From Platycnemis pennipes (Eukaryota > Arthropoda > Insecta > Odonata > Platycnemididae), in the NCBI GenBank assembly GCA_933228895.1, contig OW121849.1, positions 40,022,354 through 40,086,353 on the forward strand: a DNA stretch of 64,000 nucleotides, read 5' to 3'. The notes under the pieces were generated by a model, which was not told where the DNA came from, searched no databases, and saw only the letters and a list, made by a program, of their open reading frames with translations. The position numbers and the translations under genes are program-made. The stretch's first letter is position 1; each line of letters opens with the position of its first letter. This document shows, piece by piece, positions 58,426-64,000 of this stretch.

Positions 58426-61400
58426 TTTTTACATTTTGGGAAGAGAGAACATAGAATGTTGGAAAACTAATTGAAATAAAACATATGCCATTTTCCGAGG
58501 TTTAAGACTAAGTATTTAAGCTTCATTGACAAGGAAAGGCTCAATTCAGACGTCTTTGATCATGTCTTAGATCAGGCATCTATTTTCAAGCACCTAATAT
58601 GGCCAACTTCCCAGTCGCCTGTTTGTCTTAGGATATTACTTTTTGAGTATGTTATATCCCAGCATTACTTCTGGAATAGTTACTGAAATGAATGATAAAA
58701 TACACTGGATATTTTAAGCATGTGTTACGCATGAGAAGCGGAAAGACTTTGTGGATAGTGGGGAAATCCTACTCGTAAGATCAGACCACAAATAAACACA
58801 TAATGATTCACTGATTCACAAGCTCACACTATTTTCTGTTACTTGCGGAGAGATTGACATAACCTCACCAGACGTAATCACAGACTACACTAAACAGACC
58901 GATGTTCCTTTATACAGATGCAAGAGACACTTAAAAAATACAATTCGATGGGTACCTACATTTCCCTTATGCACATCCCTTATCTACATACATACCTCTT
59001 TGACCCGGTTCACAGGAATGTATTTCCATGCTAGGGTTAACAGACAAGCCGAGGAACTCTGAGGAATCTTGCCAGAGCTCGTTAGGGACTCCAGATATGG
59101 CAAAAAAATTATGAAAGTAGTTCAAACACATTGGAAACAGTCCCTCAAACCATTATCTCTCTCAATTAATGTATTCCTGACAAGAGGGGACAGATTTCAT
59201 TTCTGGAAGTTTAATGTATGGATGGCAGGATTTCCCTACCATTTTCACCATTTTATGGAGAGCCACTTGCTAGTAACTCCAATTACACGTCACGTGGCGT
59301 CGACTTTGAAAATCTAAATGAAAGCAAAAGAAAAAAACAGAAGGAAAATCCAGCGGGAATCTATTTTTATCGAGACTTAATGACCGGCAACGGCTGCAAT
59401 TAAGAAGTGAAACTAAAGAATCGCAGTATAAAGAAAGTAGGGTTGATTTTCTACTTGTCCCAATTTAGAGCTAACAGAATGTAAAATCCAGGGGGTGAAT
59501 TTGATCATTTTTCATTGCATTAGAAAAGGTTGACTAAAAAAATCCTTGTTTCCGCAGATATAAAACTTAAACTTCCGGACTTACGCGGGTAGGCCTACTC
59601 TACGAGTTCCTCTCGATGGACTTGATCGAGTTCTTTACCATATTATATCCACGTGTCGTTTATTGTTATAATAATCTTACTATATATTTGACCCTTTCCA
59701 AGTTCTTGCTCAATCAAATAGCATAATTAACGGAAGAAAGAAGGTTACCTTTTACGGCACATCGAATCATATTGCTCACTCATTGAGTGCACAGTCGTTT
59801 CCGGAGAGGATAAATTTTACTTTGCATTTGTGAAAGTATTCGGTGCGAAATGCAACATGTTCAAAGCGAGTCACTCATAAAGATTGCTAGAGAGTGAAAT
59901 GTACTGTTTATTGCAGGTGGTGTCAGCACGTTTCTAGTAACTAATTCATTAATATCTCTCGGAACAGTTCGTCAAGCCATCGCTTACTCTGGAATGAATA
60001 CAAGATCAAGATTTCCCGAAGACCAGTTTCCCGTTACACAGTGAGGGTTTTATAGTGGTAATAACATTTGCTGCCGCTAACTTTTCAATACTTTCCATGT
60101 CGCTTGAATTATAACCGAGATCACGAATTCTAAGCGAGATAGACTTTATCTCGCTCATTCCATATTTTTAATATTGATATCAATAAGATATACCCGAGAG
60201 GGAAAGTATTTGCACAGTAACTCTCCGCCACGATTTATTTGGAATATCCTTTATAAATGCTAGGATATTTTTTTACTCACACCCCCCAATTTAGATAGTG
60301 AATATTAGTAAGAGGAATTTGTGTATATCTTAATAGAAGATACTGAACGCGGACGATTATGAAAAATCAACGTCATAAGTGACTACTTACAGACAGAAAT
60401 ATAAAAAAAAGTTTACAAAATATTTTTAGAAATAGTATTAGCTCGTTAATCGAAGGCTTCCTTACAAACAGTCTAAGATCTAAATTTGAGTTCCCCAAAA
60501 AATATAAATGATAACTGAATACACTAATGACTACTACTCATGGAAATATTTTTCAACTTCTCAGTGGAGCCCTCGCTGTTTGAGATTAATTTAGTAGGCT
60601 TTAATGGACTCCTTTCACACGCAGCTGTTTCAGGTAAAAACTACAAGAAATAAAAAAAAGATTCAACAGTATTCATTTCCATTGAGGAAACTCTTAGGTT
60701 ATCACTCTATCGGAAAAGGAACACGATAATGTGAATACACCAGTTCTTTGAATTTTTTTTGCGAAGGCGTGACTACGAACATAACACTGGCGAGGTCGAT
60801 GAGTATACTGATAGTTATTGGCAGATAAGTATTCATTGAAAATTTCTTAACCATAACTGTAATAAGAGATTTCTGAGATAACTGAGCATCCTCCTATCAT
60901 TGGTAGGAATAGAGAAATATCTAAATACAACAAACACCGGGGATTAATCCACCGCATTCACTGATAAAAAGATGTTGAGACTTGGGCTCTTTCACTACAA
61001 GGCTCTTCCTTAAAGCTTGAGACGTTCTCCTCTCATTCATAGGCTGAGGTATATCGAGGTGAAAGCGAGAGGAAATTTCATCTATCAACTGATTTATTAC
61101 TTAACCCTGTCTACTATCTCAATCTACTTAATACTGATTACTCGGAAGAGCGGTTAAGTAAGTAGTATCCAGCTAAAAAAAGGTTTGTAGCAGACCAAAA
61201 ATAAGCAAGCGTGATACCTGCATAAGACTGGCATATCCAGCTTGTTTCAGGGATGCCAACGTAGAAGTTTGAAATTAATTGGTTATGACTGAGGCTGCTT
61301 ATTTGTATGAGTTTCAACCGTTTCTCTTCTCATGTCTACAAGAAACAAACTGAAAGTGTTTCTGCATGCATGAACAAGGGGGAATTAATTACGCATATGT

Positions 61401-62675
61401 ATATCACGTCAATGTGTACGTTACAAAATGCAAGAGTTAGAAAATATTTTGAAATATTCTGTTGAAAAAATTTTTCAAGGAAACCCATTCCATTGGCATA
61501 AATGAAGACTTAAGAGACTGGTTTCTAACACCACTGGCTTCTTAAGTAAATTCCATAGCACTTATTGACCGCCCTTGATTGGAATGAAAGAGGCATAGAA
61601 GATAGTTGGCTAACCCGTATCGTTCAAGGCTAAAACCGTCACTGATGTTATGATACTGTAATGTATGCATATATTTAAAAATCTGTTCTCTAGTTGAAGC
61701 GGTTGGGTGGCTGCAATTAATTTATCGGCTTAAAACCGTAACGCATATTAATCAAGAAGGTAAACACTGTTATGATGGATCTCGAGAAATATTTCATGCA
61801 TGTAAAATTTCAATTAAACAGAGAACGGGACGGTAATAAGTAAGGTAATTTATCTTTTACCTCCGTGGCACACACATTTTGATGGCAGTGGCTGGTTCAA
61901 ATTGATAAAAATTTGAAAATTAACATAGCTTAAATCGAACGCTGCTCATGCTCATATCCTGTCACAGAATTGATAGTACATACGTTTCAATTGCTGCTTA
62001 TTTATGATAAATTATATATGCTCTTTATAACCAAAATGGGACTGAATATCACTTAAGGAATAAAAAAATACATCATTAACTAGTTTAACGACAGTTGAAA
62101 CATTAGCAGAATCTTCAGGATGAGTATTATGGAGAAATTGTTTCCTTATGATCACACATTCATATATTTAATCTAATAACAATTCGCGTTATGCCGCAAC
62201 GATGGTGGTCGATATAGTATATGCAATGTAGTTTCCAGCTTGTAGCCTCAGTAGATCTGATTATAACACTAATTGTAAGTGTTGAAACCTAGGGCGTGGT
62301 TGAATATTTTATGTGAGAAGAAAATTGTTTCAATCAATTCGCATGCCATGGTTATGGATATCCGTTTTCAGAACTAACTTCAAACGATAAGGTAAGGTGT
62401 CTTACAACTTCACATCTTAGGTACAACGCACGTAATTAGGAGAGTCTATGGATACCTTCTTCAAACGATTTAGTTAAAGGCCTACATGGTCCTAGAGGAG
62501 GCAAGATATCCGAAATCAACTAATTTTCTTCGTGTACTAATTTTATTATAATTTGCGAGCAGTTTTATAAATTTGTCGTTTCTCACAGTGGATTTATTCA
62601 ATGATAGTTAGCATTTTCAATGATAAGAAAATTTTCCTGGTCATTCACTTAGGTTAAACCTTTTCAGTAAATTCG
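58426..62675. other. About 4.2 kb with no gene seen
   Basis: AT-rich sequence with only short frames and no repeat I could recognise by eye. It could hold regulatory sequence for genes outside the window. Confidence 0.5.
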
Positions 62676-63075
62676 AAACCGATTTGTTCACAGATGATGT
62701 TAGATATACATTAAGAACTCATGCGTATTATGCTAGGTTTGATCAGATTAACAAGATTAGAGAGATAGATTGTCGTACCGATAGATTTAAAATGCCATTT
62801 TTCCCGCGTACCAAAGGGATCACAATCGGCAGCGTAGCAAAGGGATAGTTAGGTGAATTATTTTCAGAGTAGTCTGTAGTGCATGAAGCATGTATTAACA
62901 ACCAATAATTCCTTCCTTATTATGTAGATACTAACCATCTACCTGCTTGTGACCCCATTATCCAGAATGTCTCCATTAAAGAACCTAGTTGCATGTTAAG
63001 AGTGTATGTTTGGTGATCTTCACCCTGTGCAACACACCCTCGCTGTGACTTGCAGGGCATTAAGAAATCGATGTT
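62675..63075 (+). mobile_element. CR1/Jockey-like LINE 3' fragment
   Basis: The same stretch as in 57955-58425: GTTAGATATACATTAAGAAC, TATTATGCTAGGTTTGATCA and the IREIDCRTDRFKMPFFPRT coding remnant, then the tail CACACCCTCGCTGTGACTTG. The final TAGATG repeat is degraded. Confidence 0.8.
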
Positions 63076-63162
63076 TGGCGAGTTCACCTTGTGGAATGAA
63101 TTCATTATGAATAGAATAAACTTGGTTATAAACATTGCTGGTATATAAACATTAAGGTATCT

Positions 63163-63362
63163 ACTCCAGTGTTTATATACCAGCCGATAGTGGTCGTTAG
63201 GTCGGTAACGCTCATGCCCAAAAATATATTGGTACGTATAACATCGGGAACGGATGTCGTAGGTATTAAACATAGAAATGAGTGAGATGGTGCAGTGCGA
63301 TCAAAAAAGTTGGAGCTGACAAAACTTCTTTTTTATAATTTCTATGAGTAACTGTAAACATT
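63163..63362 (+). mobile_element. tRNA-derived SINE (family delta), copy 1
   Basis: It starts TATACCAGCCGATAGTGGTC, then GGTCGGTAACGCTCATGCCC and CATCGGGAACGGATGTC, with body GTGAGATGGTGCAGTGCGAT and an end at TATAATTTCTATGAGTAACT. The B-box here is decayed (GGTACGTATAACATC). Confidence 0.72.
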
Positions 63363-63394
63363 TTTGTGGAATATAACAAAGTTCATTCTATTCA

Positions 63395-63430
63395 TCTTGC
63401 AGGGTATTGCATAGATGTAGATGTAAGGAT
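63395..63430 (+). mobile_element. LINE tail remnant between two SINE copies
   Basis: CTTGCAGGGTATTGCATAGA followed by TGTAGATGTAAGG is the extreme 3' end of the CR1/Jockey-like family. About 35 bp only. Confidence 0.6.
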
Positions 63431-63621
63431 CCTGGGTGGAATACACTGATAGGCTCATTGTACCAACAAGTCAAAGAAAGGTTGGAGGTTTGATTCACGG
63501 TCCAAGACACGTTCTACCTCTAGCAATTTGAAAAGAACTGCTGTGGGTACTCACGAAGTGCTTGGAGAACAAAAACGTATGCAAGTATACTGATGGAGAT
63601 TGAACCGAAATGTATATACCC

Positions 63622-63822
63622 CAATGTTTATGTACCAGCCGATAGCGGTGCAAAGGTCGGTAACGCTCATGCCCGAAAATCTATAGGTTCGAATCTCGCA
63701 TCGGGAACGGATGTCCGAGGTATTCAACATAGAAATGTGTGAGATGGTGCAATGCGACCTAAAAAGTTGGAGCTGACAGAACACCCTTTTCTATAATTTC
63801 TATGAGCAACTGTGAAAATGTA
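63622..63822 (+). mobile_element. tRNA-derived SINE (family delta), copy 2
   Basis: The same unit as 63163-63362, about 460 bp downstream and in the same orientation. It is better preserved: CCGATAGCGGTGCAAAGGTC (A-box region) and ATAGGTTCGAATCTCGCATC (B-box). It ends TATAATTTCTATGAGCAACT. Confidence 0.78.
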
Positions 63823-64000
63823 ATATTGAGAACAGCGCACGGGCCGTATAAGATGAACGGTAATTTAATTCAATAACGCGTGGAAACATCCGAGGAATGT
63901 TGCTTTATTCAAGGCGATAATGCGTCAATGATTTGGAGAAAACCTAATAATATTTTCTTCGAAGAAGCGTAATAATAAGGAATGGGTTCCTCGCTCATGC

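Noticed and set aside
1..64000. CRISPR arrays, operons, prokaryotic promoters
   Set aside because: No regularly spaced repeats; spliced genes and eukaryotic retroelements show this is nuclear arthropod DNA.

Overview
The window is a piece of an AT-rich arthropod nuclear genome, most likely an insect. It holds spliced genes with GT-AG introns, a cluster of Tret1-like facilitated sugar (trehalose) transporters, and a dense load of retrotransposon tails, tRNA-derived SINEs, a mariner remnant and fold-back elements. I cannot name the species. I see no prokaryotic, viral or CRISPR feature.

Only three genes can be supported, all paralogous 12-TM sugar transporters of the major facilitator superfamily. 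By hand-splicing I could complete each reading frame from ATG to stop with no internal stop. Gene A (+ strand, 1545-7488, 4 exons) gives 475 aa. Gene B (- strand, 12300-19165, 2 exons) gives 472 aa. Gene C (- strand, 27909-37742, 4 exons) gives 513 aa. All three share one phase-1 intron just before the first transmembrane helix and differ in every other intron. That points to duplication from one ancestor followed by intron loss or gain. Their expected job is energy-independent movement of trehalose or another sugar across the plasma membrane.

Layout: 1-7900 is gene A with its 3' UTR. 7900-12300 is intergenic. 12300-19165 is gene B, whose single 5.4 kb intron holds a 132-bp tandem duplication and a LINE fragment. 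19166-27908 is intergenic, with a possible Penelope-like endonuclease remnant, an internally deleted mariner element and a 1.6 kb element with 13-bp inverted termini. 27909-37742 is gene C, whose 7 kb third intron is packed with inverted repeats, a SINE, a MITE and an RTE-type LINE fragment. 37743-64000 has no recognisable host gene. It carries 5'-truncated LINE copies of two families, several tRNA-derived SINE families, a near-perfect 105-bp-arm inverted repeat at 53585-53832, and two CpG-rich islands that might be promoters of unrecognised transcripts.

Exon boundaries come from reading splice consensus, frame and family similarity by eye. No alignment, transcript or database search was possible. 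I found nothing that amounts to a new multi-gene system. The most useful leads are the intron pattern of the three paralogs and the long inverted repeat.
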